Source: Poriferisodalis sp022821985
GTDB lineage: Bacteria > Actinomycetota > Acidimicrobiia > Acidimicrobiales > Poriferisodalaceae
DNA length: 64,000 nt
NCBI RefSeq assembly: GCF_965219595.1
Contig: NZ_OZ244781.1
Location: forward strand, 310,001-374,000
Direction: 5' to 3'
The notes under the pieces were generated by a model. That model made no database searches and was not told where the DNA came from. It saw nothing but the letters and a program-made list of their open reading frames with translations. Positions within the stretch are counted from its first letter, which is position 1; every line of letters starts with the position of its first letter. A program made the position numbers and the translations under genes. Shown here piece after piece: positions 7,811-17,282 of this stretch.

Positions 7811-9055
7811 TCAGTCGAGCAGCAGCACATCGACCGGCTCGCCGGCGCGCACGCCGCCGCCGTCGGGCACCACCGCCAGCGCATTGGCCTTCGCCATGGC
7901 CCACAGCATGTGCGAGCCCTGCCCGCCGGCGGAGCGCACTTCGACGCCGCCATCGCGCGGCGTGGCCAGCACCCGCATGAAGTGGGTCTTGCCGTCGGCG
8001 CGCCGCGGCAGGTCTTCCGCGGCGGTGGCCATGACCGTCGGCCGGACGGGATCAGGATGACCCATCATCGAGCGCAGACCCGGCCGGGCGAAGAGTTCGA
8101 ATGACACCATCGACGAGACAGGATTTCCCGGCAGGCCGAAGACCGGCACATCGCCCACCGTGCCGAAGGCCAATGGCTTTGCCGGCTTGATGGCCACCTG
8201 CATCCAGCGCATGTCGCCGATGCGGCCGAGCACGGCCTTCACGTAGTCGAAGTCGCCCATGCTCACGCCGCCCGAGGTGACGATGGCGTCGCATGTCTGG
8301 ACTCCTGTGGTGATCGCAGTCTCGATCTTGCCGGGATGGTCGGGCGACAGTCCCAGGTCGACCGGGACCACATCGGCCCGGTGCGCCAATGCCAGCAGGG
8401 TGCGACGATTCGAATCACGGATCTGACCGGGCCGCAGCGGGCTGCCGTCGTCGACGAGCTCGTCGCCTGTCGACAGCACGCCGACCCGCAGCCGCGGGAA
8501 GACCTCCACTTCGGTCATTCCGAGGCTGCACAGCACGCCGAGATGTCCCGCAGTGAGTTCCGTGCCGACGGCGAACACATGGGTTCCGGCATGCAGGTCG
8601 TCGCCGACGGGCCGCACATGGTTGCCCGGCGGAACGCTCACCTCCACGCGCACGATCTCGGCCGCGCCGTCGCCGCAAGCGGGCCCGTCGCTCACGATGC
8701 TGGTCCGTTCCACCATGACCACCGCGTCCGCGCCCGGGGGGATCGTTGCGCCCGTCATGATGCGGCTGGCCTCGCCTGGTCCCACCGTCACCTGCGGCGC
8801 GTGACCCGCAGCGATCGTCTCGACAACCCGCAGATCGCATGGGGCCTCGACCACGTCGGCAGACCTGACAGCGAATCCGTCCATAGCCGTGTTTGCGAAC
8901 TGCGGGATGGCTTCAGACGAGATGATCTCGCTCGCCGTCACCAAGCCGAGTGCGTCGGCAACCGGCACCGTCACCGGCGTACGCGCGGGGCACCGGTCAA
9001 GCACGAATTCGCGCACGGTGTCGAGGGGCAACATCGGACGCAATGTACTGGGCAC
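7811..9055 (-). CDS. moeA: Molybdopterin molybdenumtransferase
   Basis: MoeA inserts molybdate into adenylated molybdopterin to give the active cofactor. The 414-aa protein shows the expected order: the N-terminal FANTAMDGFAVRSADV motif, GxxxRIMTGATIPPGADAVV, the MogA-like core with TSGGVSMGDFDYVK, and GLPGNPVSSMVSFELF, followed by the beta-barrel domain. It lies 23 bases downstream of the UDPGP-family gene and upstream of moaA on the minus strand. The start at 9055 fits the family; only a few extra N-terminal residues precede the first conserved helix. Confidence 0.95.
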   Translation of the reverse strand: MPSTLRPMLPLDTVREFVLDRCPARTPVTVPVADALGLVTASEIISSEAIPQFANTAMDGFAVRSADVVEAPCDLRVVETIAAGHAPQVTVGPGEASRIMTGATIPPGADAVVMVERTSIVSDGPACGDGAAEIVRVEVSVPPGNHVRPVGDDLHAGTHVFAVGTELTAGHLGVLCSLGMTEVEVFPRLRVGVLSTGDELVDDGSPLRPGQIRDSNRRTLLALAHRADVVPVDLGLSPDHPGKIETAITTGVQTCDAIVTSGGVSMGDFDYVKAVLGRIGDMRWMQVAIKPAKPLAFGTVGDVPVFGLPGNPVSSMVSFELFARPGLRSMMGHPDPVRPTVMATAAEDLPRRADGKTHFMRVLATPRDGGVEVRSAGGQGSHMLWAMAKANALAVVPDGGGVRAGEPVDVLLLD

Positions 9056-9078
9056 AGCGATCTCGAAGCGGGTGTACC

Positions 9079-10230
9079 TCAGTCGGCGATCTCGATGCCT
9101 CGTCCGGCGAGGATCCGAGCGATCTCGGGGCGACGCGCTTTGAGCTCCGCAGGATCCTTGACGGGCTGAAAGCGACCGTCGGGCCCATCGCGTTCGACGA
9201 GCAGCATCGCCGTGTCCGCAAAGGCAGACAGCTCGCCGATCAGCCGCTCGAACTGCACCACCTCAACCCCGTCGACCTGCTTGTGAACCTCGAACCAGGT
9301 CAACGGCCAGCCGGCAGCAAACACCTCGAGGTCAGCGACGAGGGAGTTCGTGTTCACTGCGCCAGACGCCAACGGGTCGACGCCGGGCGGCAGACGGAAC
9401 GACTCCACGATCTGGAGCCGGCCGTCGACGCGCCACGGAGAGCCTCCCGAAGCATCGCCCTCGACGACTTCGCAGGTGAGCGGTCTCGCCCGGGCAAGGT
9501 GCGCGCCGATGACCGCTGGGTCCAGTGTTGCCGCAGCGTTGTCGACGTTGGTGACGAACAGGCAGCGCCCGCCGCCATCTGCGAACCGGTCCAAGTGGCC
9601 GCTCCGCTGCATGGCCCATGGTGCGTCGCCATGCCCCGGGGCGTGCAGCGAGACGGCACCGTCAGCGCCGCGAAACACGTCGCCGCTGGGTGTGAGGCGC
9701 ATCGACACGCCCTGAGGGGCGATGTCGATGGGAACGTCGGGCGTCGCCGCCGCAGCCGCCCAGTTGCGCAGCACGCCGTCGGACTGGAAGCTGGTCATCA
9801 GCCACAAGGGAACGACGCAATCCAGCTCACCGGTGACGCGACGCAGGTCGGCCAGCTTGGCAGCCGCGAACGTCAGGCCCGGGAGTGCCTCAGCCAGCGC
9901 TTTCACTCCGCCCCCGAAGCGAGTAGCCATGCCTCCGGCCAGGAGCAGCACACCCACCTGCCCGCCGGCGATCGCGGCCCGACCGGCACGGGCGAGCTGC
10001 TCGCGCTCAGCGGAGCCCGGCGGGGGCAGCGGCACCAGGTCGTCCTGCTGCGCGCGCTCAATGCTGCCGCGCACCCAGTTGGCGTCGGTGCTGCCGGGTG
10101 CTGTCGGCTGTCGAGCGGTCAGCCGGCTGCGCAAGCCGTCGAACGTCTCGGGCTCGAAGCCGTAGGCCACGAGCGTCTCGGCAGCCGCGAGGTCGATGCC
10201 GTACCGGTCTGCCACGTCCGAGGCGAGCAC
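9079..10230 (-). CDS. UTP-sugar-1-phosphate uridylyltransferase (UDPGP family)
   Basis: The 383-aa protein carries the nucleotide-binding start VGVLLLAGGMATRFGGGVKAL (about residues 93-112). Further UDPGP-family signatures are PLWLMTSF, FVTNVDNAAATLDP and a NSLVADLEVF segment. It should make a UDP-sugar (UDP-glucose or UDP-GlcNAc) from UTP and the sugar 1-phosphate; the sugar cannot be assigned from sequence alone. It heads the minus-strand run with moeA, moaA and moaC. This is probably positional rather than functional linkage, although a shared transcript is likely given the 23-base gap. It is divergent from the FmdB gene. Confidence 0.8.
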   Translation of the reverse strand: MLASDVADRYGIDLAAAETLVAYGFEPETFDGLRSRLTARQPTAPGSTDANWVRGSIERAQQDDLVPLPPPGSAEREQLARAGRAAIAGGQVGVLLLAGGMATRFGGGVKALAEALPGLTFAAAKLADLRRVTGELDCVVPLWLMTSFQSDGVLRNWAAAAATPDVPIDIAPQGVSMRLTPSGDVFRGADGAVSLHAPGHGDAPWAMQRSGHLDRFADGGGRCLFVTNVDNAAATLDPAVIGAHLARARPLTCEVVEGDASGGSPWRVDGRLQIVESFRLPPGVDPLASGAVNTNSLVADLEVFAAGWPLTWFEVHKQVDGVEVVQFERLIGELSAFADTAMLLVERDGPDGRFQPVKDPAELKARRPEIARILAGRGIEIAD

Positions 10231-10377
10231 GGTGCCAGAACCTAGAGGCTGGGTGGACTATCGACTGCGGTCGGGAATTCGAGGCCGCCGGCTGCGGCCC
10301 AGGGCTACACTGCTCGGCGGCTCGGGCACTGCGCGTGACCGCAGCCATTGGCCCCAAGGGACACCGGACGGGACTTC

Positions 10378-10755
10378 ATGCCGACCTACGAGTATCGCTG
10401 TACCGATTGCGGTCAAACCTTCGAGCGGTACCAGAGCTTCTCCGACGATCCGATCACCGTGTGCCCGCTGCCGGCAGACGACACAGCAATCAACGGGTCG
10501 GCGCCGGAGTGCGGCGGTGAGGTCCGGAAGGTGTTCTCCAACGTCGGGATCAGCTTCAAGGGCAGCGGCTTCTACCGCAACGACAGCAGGTCCGAGGGCC
10601 GGAGCACGTCGAAGGCTTCCGGCAATGACTCGTCGGACTCATCGAGTTCAAGCACAACCAGCGATTCGACAAGCAAGAAATCGGCCTCTTCGGACAGCAG
10701 CTCGTCGAACGGCACGTCGAGCACCGCCGTGGGGGCCGCCTCGGCGTCAGGCTGA
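10378..10755 (+). CDS. FmdB-type zinc-ribbon protein
   Basis: The 125-aa protein opens with MPTYEYRCTDCGQTFERYQS, the hallmark of the FmdB/CxxC_CxxC_SSSS putative regulatory family. C8 and C11 are the first zinc pair. The second knuckle is atypically spaced, with CPLP and later ECGGEVRKVFSNVGISFKGSGFYRND. The C-terminal 45 residues are almost only Ser, Asp, Thr and Lys, as often seen in family members. The role is unknown. ATG 10378 is chosen because the family always starts there. The gene is divergent from the UDPGP-family gene. Confidence 0.85.
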   Translation: MPTYEYRCTDCGQTFERYQSFSDDPITVCPLPADDTAINGSAPECGGEVRKVFSNVGISFKGSGFYRNDSRSEGRSTSKASGNDSSDSSSSSTTSDSTSKKSASSDSSSSNGTSSTAVGAASASG

Positions 10756-10822
10756 CGCCTCCAGCAACGAGACAAGCCCGCAGCGGCCCAGCCGCTGCGA
10801 TGGCTTCGCGACGGAGGCTCTC

Positions 10823-11440
10823 ATGGCGTTCATCTCACAGCTCAGCGACCTCTGGCGGCGGCGCCCCAACGTGGTGCACTGGGCGGCGGTCGGTGTGGTC
10901 GCGCTCGTGGCGCTCCTGCTGGTCGCCGGGATGGGCGGCCGAGCGCGTTCCGCTGCAGCCGCCTGGGGAACTTCGGTGCGCGTGCTGGCCGCGCAGACCC
11001 CGCTGGCAGTGGGAAGCTCGCCGACCGAGCATGTCGATCTCGTCGACGTGCCGGTCCACCTCGTTCCCGCCGGGGCGCTCACCAGTGCGTTCGGCCTCGG
11101 CGAGCTGACCCGGGCAGTGCCACAGGGCGCGTTGCTGACCGAGCTCGACTTCCACCCCGCCTCAGGAGTGAGCCCGGGGCGCCGGGGCATCGGCATCAGC
11201 GTGGTGCCCCATGCACCCGACGTGAAGCCCGGCACCCCCGTCGAGCTGATGCTGTTCGCCGACCTCGATCCGTTCGATCCCGGCGCCGGCCATGCCGATG
11301 CCGATCGCGTGCCTGCCTTCGTGCTCGCCGCATCGCGGGATCGATGGCTTGTCGAGATCGAGCCGACGCACCTCGACTCGGTGGCCCGAGCCAGTGCCAC
11401 AGGCGTCGTGGTGCCCGTAGTGCTCAGCGCAGGCCGCTGA
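10823..11440 (+). CDS. SAF-domain membrane protein (CpaB/RcpC-like)
   Basis: The 205-aa product has one transmembrane helix (about residues 18-40), then a SAF-like region (VRVLAAQTPLAVGSSPTEHVDLVDVPVHLVPAGALT...). The next part (GIGISVVPHAPDVKPGTPVELML) resembles the RcpC/CpaB segment of pilus assembly proteins. No other pilus genes are nearby, so a role in a Flp-type pilus is only a family-based guess. ATG 10823 follows an ACGGAGG ribosome-binding site; the frame upstream is open but unlikely to be coding. Its end overlaps uppP by 17 bases in convergent orientation. Confidence 0.65.
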   Translation: MAFISQLSDLWRRRPNVVHWAAVGVVALVALLLVAGMGGRARSAAAAWGTSVRVLAAQTPLAVGSSPTEHVDLVDVPVHLVPAGALTSAFGLGELTRAVPQGALLTELDFHPASGVSPGRRGIGISVVPHAPDVKPGTPVELMLFADLDPFDPGAGHADADRVPAFVLAASRDRWLVEIEPTHLDSVARASATGVVVPVVLSAGR

Positions 11441-12284
11441 TCGCCACTAGGGCCACGGCGGCTGCAAGTGCCAGACGGTAGCCGGCGAACAGCGCGAAGG
11501 GGCTGCGCTGCGGGCGGCGGCCGGTTCGATCCAACAGCCACACCATGGCGGCAACGCCTGCCCACGACGACACCGCCGCGGCCAGGCCCCCCACGATGAA
11601 CAGCTGCAGCTCTGCGGAACTGGGTGCGGCATCGCCGAGTGTGGCGAAGCGATACACGCCCGCACCCCCGATGAGCAGCAGGCTCATGAGAAACGCCAGG
11701 CGCGCCGCCGCAGCGCGGTCGAAGCCGAGCCACCGGCCTGCGGTGATGGTCACTCCCGAGCGGCTGACGCCTGGCAGCAGCGCTGCTGCCTGCACGAGTC
11801 CCATGCCGAGGGCGTCGCGCACCCGGTAGGAGTGCTGCAACCGCTGCGCACCCCGGCGGTGCGCCGCCACGTCGGACCACCACAACAGCCAGCCAAAGCC
11901 GGCCAGCAATGCCGCGATCAGCAGCGGCTGCTCGGCGAGATCGAGCAGGCGATCTTCGAGGGCAACGCCCACCACGGCCGCAGGAAGCGCCGACAGCGCC
12001 AGGCTCACGGCGATCAGGGTGTCGCGCTCGGCATGGCCGCGAATGCCGCGCCAAAGCGCTGCGGCATAGCGGGCGATGTCGGCACGCAGGTACAGCACCG
12101 CCCCGGCGAGCGTGCCCACGTGCAAGGCGACGTCGAAGGCGTTCTCCAGCTCGTTGTCACCATTGAAGAGATCCCAGCCGGCCAGCCAGGGCACCACTTC
12201 GAGATGGGCGCTCGACGAAACGGGGAAGAACTCGGTCAGTCCCTGCAGCAGGCCAAGCAGGATCGCGACGGCAGGGTCCGGCAC
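11424..12284 (-). CDS. uppP: Undecaprenyl-diphosphate phosphatase
   Basis: This integral membrane enzyme recycles the lipid carrier for cell-wall synthesis by dephosphorylating undecaprenyl pyrophosphate. The family's two signature motifs are present: LLQGLTEFFPVSSSAHLE (about residues 12-29, with catalytic E18 and H27) and LLPGVSRSGVTITAG (about 165-180). The 286-aa length and some eight hydrophobic segments fit the BacA/UppP family. Loss of this activity sensitises cells to bacitracin. The gene is on the same strand as the PHP/TldE/TldD group but separated from it by 121 bases that include repeat copy B. Confidence 0.95.
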   Translation of the reverse strand: MPDPAVAILLGLLQGLTEFFPVSSSAHLEVVPWLAGWDLFNGDNELENAFDVALHVGTLAGAVLYLRADIARYAAALWRGIRGHAERDTLIAVSLALSALPAAVVGVALEDRLLDLAEQPLLIAALLAGFGWLLWWSDVAAHRRGAQRLQHSYRVRDALGMGLVQAAALLPGVSRSGVTITAGRWLGFDRAAAARLAFLMSLLLIGGAGVYRFATLGDAAPSSAELQLFIVGGLAAAVSSWAGVAAMVWLLDRTGRRPQRSPFALFAGYRLALAAAVALVAISGLR

Positions 12285-12341
12285 TGCAGGCCTAGGACGT
12301 GCCCCGACTGAGGAACCATCGCATCACGTCACCTCTTGCTT

Positions 12342-12390
12342 CCCGCTCTTGTTCGCTTCGCTCACGGGCCGCTCGGGCCACGGCTTCGCC
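12342..12390 (+). repeat. Dispersed intergenic repeat, copy B (internally deleted)
   Basis: This copy shares both ends with the other two (CCCGCTCTTGTTC at the left; GCTCACGGGCCGCTCGGG and CCACGGCTTCGCC at the right), but the middle ~19 bases are replaced by a few bases. It lies in the PHP-uppP gap. The right-hand extension matches only the copy at 61225. Confidence 0.75.
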
Positions 12391-12405
12391 ATACGGCTCA
12401 GCCTC

Positions 12406-13137
12406 TCAGTCGTCGCTCCCCACCGAAGGAACGATGCGCGGCCTCCAGCGACGGGGTGGGTCGTAGTGATGGCCGACGGCCCAGCCCTGGCGCATCGATG
12501 CCAGGAAGCCGGCGGGATCGTCGTCGCCGAAGTCGGGCATCTCGAGGTACGCGCCCCCGAGCGCCTCGGCGACGTGAGCATCGCTGCCCGCACCCGGCGC
12601 CAGCCCGTGCTCACTGGCATAGCGAGATGCCCGCGAGTTGAGGCTCGACAGGCTCGTCTTGGAGTTGATCACCTCGATGCCGTCCACCAGGCCCTCGCCG
12701 ACCAGCTCGTCGAGCACGTCGTGACGCAGGTTGTTGCGGAGCGGGTCGAACGGGTGCGGGATGTAGACGAGCCCGCCCTGCGACTTCACCGCTCGTGCGG
12801 CCGCGGTCGGCGCCAAGCCCTGCGGCACGCGTTCGGTCAGGAACAACCCGATGATCTCTCCCGCGTGGGTCTTCATCTCCTCGCCGACCACGACGCGCGC
12901 ATCCAGCTCGCCCTGCAACTGCTGGGCGCCTCGCACGGCGTTGTGGTCGGTGATGCAAACCACGTCGATGCCGCTCTCGGACAGGCACTGCGCGAACTCT
13001 TCAGGCGTCGTCGTCGAGTCGCCCGACCACATGGTGTGGGTGTGGAAGTCGACGCGCACCCAGCCCGCCGGGCAGCTGTCCGCGAGATGAGGGTGCCGTT
13101 CGACGGCTGCTGGTGCGGGCGGGCGAGGCATCGTCAC
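12406..13137 (-). CDS. PHP-domain metal-dependent phosphoesterase
   Basis: The 243-aa protein is a stand-alone PHP domain. The metal ligands are visible as VDFHTHTMWSGDS (H32, H34), VCITDHNAV (about 64-72), a glutamate in VVGEEMKT, H in YIPHPFDP and the GSDAH motif (about 180). PHP phosphoesterases hydrolyse nucleotide or sugar-phosphate substrates with two or three metals; the substrate here is unknown. The start overlaps the tldE-like stop by 4 bases (13134-13137), so it is translationally coupled to the protease gene. Confidence 0.85.
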   Translation of the reverse strand: MTMPRPPAPAAVERHPHLADSCPAGWVRVDFHTHTMWSGDSTTTPEEFAQCLSESGIDVVCITDHNAVRGAQQLQGELDARVVVGEEMKTHAGEIIGLFLTERVPQGLAPTAAARAVKSQGGLVYIPHPFDPLRNNLRHDVLDELVGEGLVDGIEVINSKTSLSSLNSRASRYASEHGLAPGAGSDAHVAEALGGAYLEMPDFGDDDPAGFLASMRQGWAVGHHYDPPRRWRPRIVPSVGSDD

Positions 13138-14498
13138 ACCCCCGACAGTGCAACATCGGCGATGACCAGCGGCGGCATCGACATTCCCCCGGCAAGCGGC
13201 TCGGCGGTCGCGCCGATGCCGCAGATCCCGAGCAGCATCCGCTGCAGGGTGGAAGCGATGGTCGCCTCACGAAACGGTCCAGCGAGCTGACCGCCTGCGA
13301 TCCGGTGCCCCCAGGCACCCACCGAGAAATCGCCGCTGGTGGGGTTGACGCCGCTGTGCAAGCCGCTGACGCCTCGCACCAGCACGCCGTCGCCGACCGA
13401 TGCGTACAGCTCGTCGGCGGCGACATTGCCGGTGGCGACGACGGGTGCGTGAGTGCCGACGCCAGGAACTGATCGCGTGCCGCGAACTGCAGACCCCGTT
13501 GACACCGTGTCTGATCGGCGCGCGGTGTAGGCGTTGTGCAGGAATCCGCTCAGCACGCCGGCTGAGATCAGCTCATTGCGGCGTGCTGCAAGCCCTTCAC
13601 CGTCGAAGTTCGCGGCCCCGAGCGTCGTCGGGTCGGTGGGGTCGTCGACGAGGTGGAGCCGCTCGTCGGCAATCTGCTCACCCACACGATCAGCGAACGG
13701 CGAGCGGCCCTTGAGCACGCTGTCGGCCGCAAGCACGCTCGCGACTACTCCGATGAACGCTGCCGCGACCGGCGGGGCCAGCACGACGATGACGCGTTCG
13801 CTCGGCGGCTTGGTGGCGCCGAGCTGGCCGGTGGCCTGCGATGTCGATTCCGTGACGACCCGGTCGATGTCGAGTTCGTCAGGCCGCCATGCAGCGTCGC
13901 CGGCGTAGCCGATCTGCGTCTCGTCACCGTCGGTGGCCAGCGATTGAGCGCCGACCGAGCAGCTCCCGTGCTCGGACTGCACGCAGATGCCGGTGCTCGA
14001 CGCCAGCGCCGACTGCGACCACCCGTCGCTCCAGGCTGCAACGCGCACGCCCGAGATACGGGGGTCCGCGGACAGGCAACGGCGTTCGAGGTCGATGGCC
14101 GCCGCGATCTTGTCGGCGTCGGGCACGCTGAGCACGGCCGGGTCGCTGAGGTCCAAGCCGGGAGGGGCCACGTCGTCGGGCTCAGCAAGTGCCTGATGAG
14201 GATCGGGCTCGCCGAACTTCACGTTGCTCCGGGCGGCTGCGAGCGTGTCAGCAACGACGTCAGCGTCGAGCGAGCCGGCTGATGCGAAGCCCTGACGGCC
14301 GTGGCTGATGACACGCACGCCGATGGCTGCGCTGTGGCCCGAACGCAACGATTCGACATCGCCGTTGTAGGCGCGCACCGTGGTGGAGCGTCCTGTCGAC
14401 ACGCAGACCTCGATCTGCTCGCTGCCCTGGGCGTGCTCGCACACCTGCCGCGCGAGCTGGGCCAACTCCTCAGTGTCGTACTGGCGCCGCTCACTCAC
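13134..14498 (-). CDS. TldE/PmbA-family peptidase subunit
   Basis: TldE pairs with TldD to form a heterodimeric zinc metalloprotease that degrades unfolded peptides and matures some ribosomally made peptides. The 454-aa length and features such as GIGVRV-like N-terminal beta strands, RRNELISAGVLSGFLHNAYTARR and the late VVATGN / SGLHSGVNPTSGDFSVGAWG region match the inactive TldE subunit; it lacks the HExxxH zinc motif found in the adjacent TldD. The 91-base gap to tldD and the 4-base overlap with the PHP gene indicate one operon in the order tldD, tldE, PHP gene. Confidence 0.9.
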   Translation of the reverse strand: MSERRQYDTEELAQLARQVCEHAQGSEQIEVCVSTGRSTTVRAYNGDVESLRSGHSAAIGVRVISHGRQGFASAGSLDADVVADTLAAARSNVKFGEPDPHQALAEPDDVAPPGLDLSDPAVLSVPDADKIAAAIDLERRCLSADPRISGVRVAAWSDGWSQSALASSTGICVQSEHGSCSVGAQSLATDGDETQIGYAGDAAWRPDELDIDRVVTESTSQATGQLGATKPPSERVIVVLAPPVAAAFIGVVASVLAADSVLKGRSPFADRVGEQIADERLHLVDDPTDPTTLGAANFDGEGLAARRNELISAGVLSGFLHNAYTARRSDTVSTGSAVRGTRSVPGVGTHAPVVATGNVAADELYASVGDGVLVRGVSGLHSGVNPTSGDFSVGAWGHRIAGGQLAGPFREATIASTLQRMLLGICGIGATAEPLAGGMSMPPLVIADVALSGV

Positions 14499-14589
14499 GC
14501 GCGATCACATCTTGTCGGTGCGCTGTAGGGCGGGATTGCCTCGGTCGGGTTCATCGGAGCGGCGTCAATTGAGTGCTTCATGGTGCCGC

Positions 14590-16035
14590 CTAGCTGGCAG
14601 TACCGCCCACGGTGAGCGCACGTACGCGCAGTGTGGGCTGGCCGTCGCCGACAGGCACGCCTTGGCCGTCCTTGCCGCAGGTACCGGGACTCCCCATGGC
14701 GAAATCGTTCCCGAGGGCGTCGATGTCGAGCAGTACTTGGGGGCCGTTGCCAATCAGGTTGCCCTCGCGGAGCGGTTCGGTGATCACGCCGTCCTCAATG
14801 AGGTACGACTCGGTCATGCCGAATACGAAGTCGCCGGTGGCGGTGTTGACCTGACCGCCGCCGAGATGGGCCACATACACGCCCCACGGCGTGTCAGCGA
14901 TGATGTCGGCCGGGTCGACGTCACCATTGGTGACGAACGTGTTGGTCATGCGGACCATCGGCAGGTGCGTGTAGCTCTGACGCCGACCATTGCCTGACGG
15001 CACCCGGCCTTCATCGCGGCTGCGCAGCCAATCCCACATGTAGTCGGTGAGAACACCGTCGCTGATCAGCTCATTGCGCTGGGTGGGGTGGCCTTCGTCG
15101 TCGATGGCCAGTGCACCCCACTCGGGTCCCATCGTGCCGTCATCCACCAGCGTCACGCCGCTGGCCGCCACCTGCGAGCCCACCCGTCCGGCGAACACCG
15201 ATGCTCCCTTGCGCACCAGATCGGCTTCGAGCCCATGCCCGCATGCCTCATGAAACAGGACCCCGCCCCCGCCACGGGCGATCACCACGGGCACCTCGCC
15301 GCTCGGCGCGGGACGGGCCGCGAGCTTGGTGACAGCGCGCTGAGCGGCACGCTCGGCAAGCTCAGCAGGGTCGTGGTCGTCGAACAGTTCCCAGCCCACC
15401 GTGTAGCCCACGGTCTCGCGCCCGGTTTGCAAGCCGCCGTCGCCGCTCGCGACGCATCCCACCGAGAACAGCGTCCGCACCTGATCATCGGCCGCGCAGA
15501 CGCCATGGGTGTTGGCCACCAGGATCCGGCGGCGGCTCTCGCCGTAGCGGGCCGTGACCTGGGTGATGGCCTCGTGAGTGGAGCGGGCGGCATCGTCTGC
15601 GGCACGCAGCAGCGCCACCTTGCGCTCGGCGCCGATGGAAGCCGGCAACACGGCAACCCGTGGCTCAGCGAGAGCGACCCGGCCGAGCGGCGTCATGTCG
15701 ACCGTGCCGCCGTGCGACTGACGTGTCGCCACCGCGGCAGCCGTACGAGCGGCATCTGCCAGCCCTTGGGCGCTCAGGTCTGAGGTGTGCGCGTAGCCCG
15801 TGACCTCACCGGCAGTGACCCGGATGCCCACACCGCGGTCGCGGCCCGAGTTCATCTCCTCAACCCGGCCCTCGTCAAAGACCACGCTGGCCGATTCGCG
15901 GTCTTCGGCGAACAGCTCTGCCCACTCGCCGCCGGCGTCGAGCGCCGCACGCAAGGTCGCATCGACGACATCGAGATCGACGAGCGGCTCCGCTGCAGTC
16001 GCTGCGGCGGCCATCGTGTCGGAAGTGCCTGTCAT
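14590..16035 (-). CDS. tldD: TldD-family zinc metalloprotease
   Basis: This is the catalytic subunit of the TldD/E protease. The zinc motif HEACGH is at residues 262-267 of the 481-aa protein, preceded by VVIARGGGGVLFH. The C-terminal NGDVDPADIIADTPWGVYVAHLGGGQVNTATGDFVFGM block is typical. I place the start at ATG 16035 (MTGTSDT); the open frame extends to 16302 but that stretch is Arg-rich and not coding in style. It is the first gene of the tldD-tldE-PHP operon. No precursor peptide gene is recognisable next to it, so general peptide turnover is the safer assignment. Confidence 0.92.
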   Translation of the reverse strand: MTGTSDTMAAAATAAEPLVDLDVVDATLRAALDAGGEWAELFAEDRESASVVFDEGRVEEMNSGRDRGVGIRVTAGEVTGYAHTSDLSAQGLADAARTAAAVATRQSHGGTVDMTPLGRVALAEPRVAVLPASIGAERKVALLRAADDAARSTHEAITQVTARYGESRRRILVANTHGVCAADDQVRTLFSVGCVASGDGGLQTGRETVGYTVGWELFDDHDPAELAERAAQRAVTKLAARPAPSGEVPVVIARGGGGVLFHEACGHGLEADLVRKGASVFAGRVGSQVAASGVTLVDDGTMGPEWGALAIDDEGHPTQRNELISDGVLTDYMWDWLRSRDEGRVPSGNGRRQSYTHLPMVRMTNTFVTNGDVDPADIIADTPWGVYVAHLGGGQVNTATGDFVFGMTESYLIEDGVITEPLREGNLIGNGPQVLLDIDALGNDFAMGSPGTCGKDGQGVPVGDGQPTLRVRALTVGGTAS

Positions 16036-16245
16036 GAAGCCGCCAAGAGTCTCAGATTTCGGCGCGGACACGAGATGAGGCCGCGGCACGGCTGTATGTG
16101 GTCCGCGCCGTCGCCACACTATTGTGCGAAGCCACGTGAAACGCTTCGGAATCGATGTGCGTCGCCGTGCCCCCGGGGGCGACGCGCTGGGCGAGCGCTG
16201 CGGAGTGCGGCCTCGGCGTGACTCCCGCTCGGCGGGCTGACGGCA

Positions 16246-17265
16246 ATGCGCGGCGCCACAGCACCAGTCCCGCCATCGCAGCGGCGGGTGCGCATCCCGC
16301 ACGGCCTCGTCACGGCGCTGCGCGTCGGCGCGAGCGCAGGTCTCTTGGCCCTGCTCATCATCATCAGCCGCGATGAACTGTCGGCACTCGACGTCGGATC
16401 CAAGAGCGCTGCAGCTGCTTGGCTGACTGGTGCCGCCCTCGTCATCGCGGCAGCGTTCGTCATGGCCGCAGTGCGCTGGTGGCAGGTAGCCGACACGCTC
16501 GACGTCCGGGTGTCGGGGCGCTCGACACTGTCCATCTATCTCGCCGCGCTGTTCGTCGGCAACTTCCTGCCCACCACCATCGGCGGCGATGTGCTGCGCG
16601 TCAACCGGCTGGCTCGCATCTGCGGCAGCCAGGCCAACGCTTTCGCCACGGTCATCATCGAACGCCTAACGGGCTGGGTCGTATTGCCGCTGCTGACGTT
16701 GGCGGCGCTGATGTCGCAGCCGAGCCTGCTGCGACATTCCGGAGGCCAGATCACTGGCGGGCTCGCGCTGGGGACGCTGGTCGTGCTCGCGTTGATCGTC
16801 TGGGTGGCAGAACATCCCCGCGGACTCGGCCGACTTGCGGGCGGTACCCGCATCCGGGAAGCGCTCGGCGCAGTGCACACAGGCCTGAGCGTGTTCCGGC
16901 GACATCCGGGGGCCGCGGGCCGACTGCTCACGGTTGGACTGGCGTATCAATTCCTGCTCGTGGTGGCGACGGCTTTGGCGGGGGCCGCGATCGGCGTGAA
17001 TCCAGGTCTTCGAGCCTGGCTGGCCTTCGCGCCGATGGTGTTGATCGTTCAGAATCTGAGTGCCATCGGCGGTCTCGGAGTGCGTGAGGGGGCGCTCGTG
17101 CTGTTCCTCGATGCTCATGGTGTCAACGAGGGCGAGGCCGTGCTGCTGGGCCTCCTGGTGTATGCGCTGACGCTGCTGGTGAGCCTGACCGGAGCCCCAG
17201 CGCTGGCGCTCGGCGGGCGTCGCAGGGGTGGCAAGGTGCCTGCGGAAGTGCCGCTCGGGCGCTGA
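16246..17265 (+). CDS. Flippase-like integral membrane protein (LPG synthase TM/YbhN family)
   Basis: The 339-aa protein has about eight hydrophobic helices and matches the lysylphosphatidylglycerol-synthase transmembrane / UPF0104 family. Indicators are VGNFLPTTIGGDVLRVNRLAR near residue 105, ATVIIERLTGW at about 130, and LSAIGGLGVREGALVLFL near 270. Members move lipids or lipid-linked glycans across membranes; the substrate here is unknown. It ends 17 bases before dxs on the same strand, so co-transcription is likely. An isoprenoid-linked substrate would fit but is speculative. Confidence 0.8.
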   Translation: MRGATAPVPPSQRRVRIPHGLVTALRVGASAGLLALLIIISRDELSALDVGSKSAAAAWLTGAALVIAAAFVMAAVRWWQVADTLDVRVSGRSTLSIYLAALFVGNFLPTTIGGDVLRVNRLARICGSQANAFATVIIERLTGWVVLPLLTLAALMSQPSLLRHSGGQITGGLALGTLVVLALIVWVAEHPRGLGRLAGGTRIREALGAVHTGLSVFRRHPGAAGRLLTVGLAYQFLLVVATALAGAAIGVNPGLRAWLAFAPMVLIVQNLSAIGGLGVREGALVLFLDAHGVNEGEAVLLGLLVYALTLLVSLTGAPALALGGRRRGGKVPAEVPLGR

Positions 17266-17282
17266 GTACCCTTGGGCGACGA

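Noticed and set aside
10747..12054. A 435-aa minus-strand open frame over the SAF-domain gene and part of uppP
   Set aside because: Its composition is Arg/Pro/Ser-rich with no domain, and it overlaps two genes with clear family motifs.
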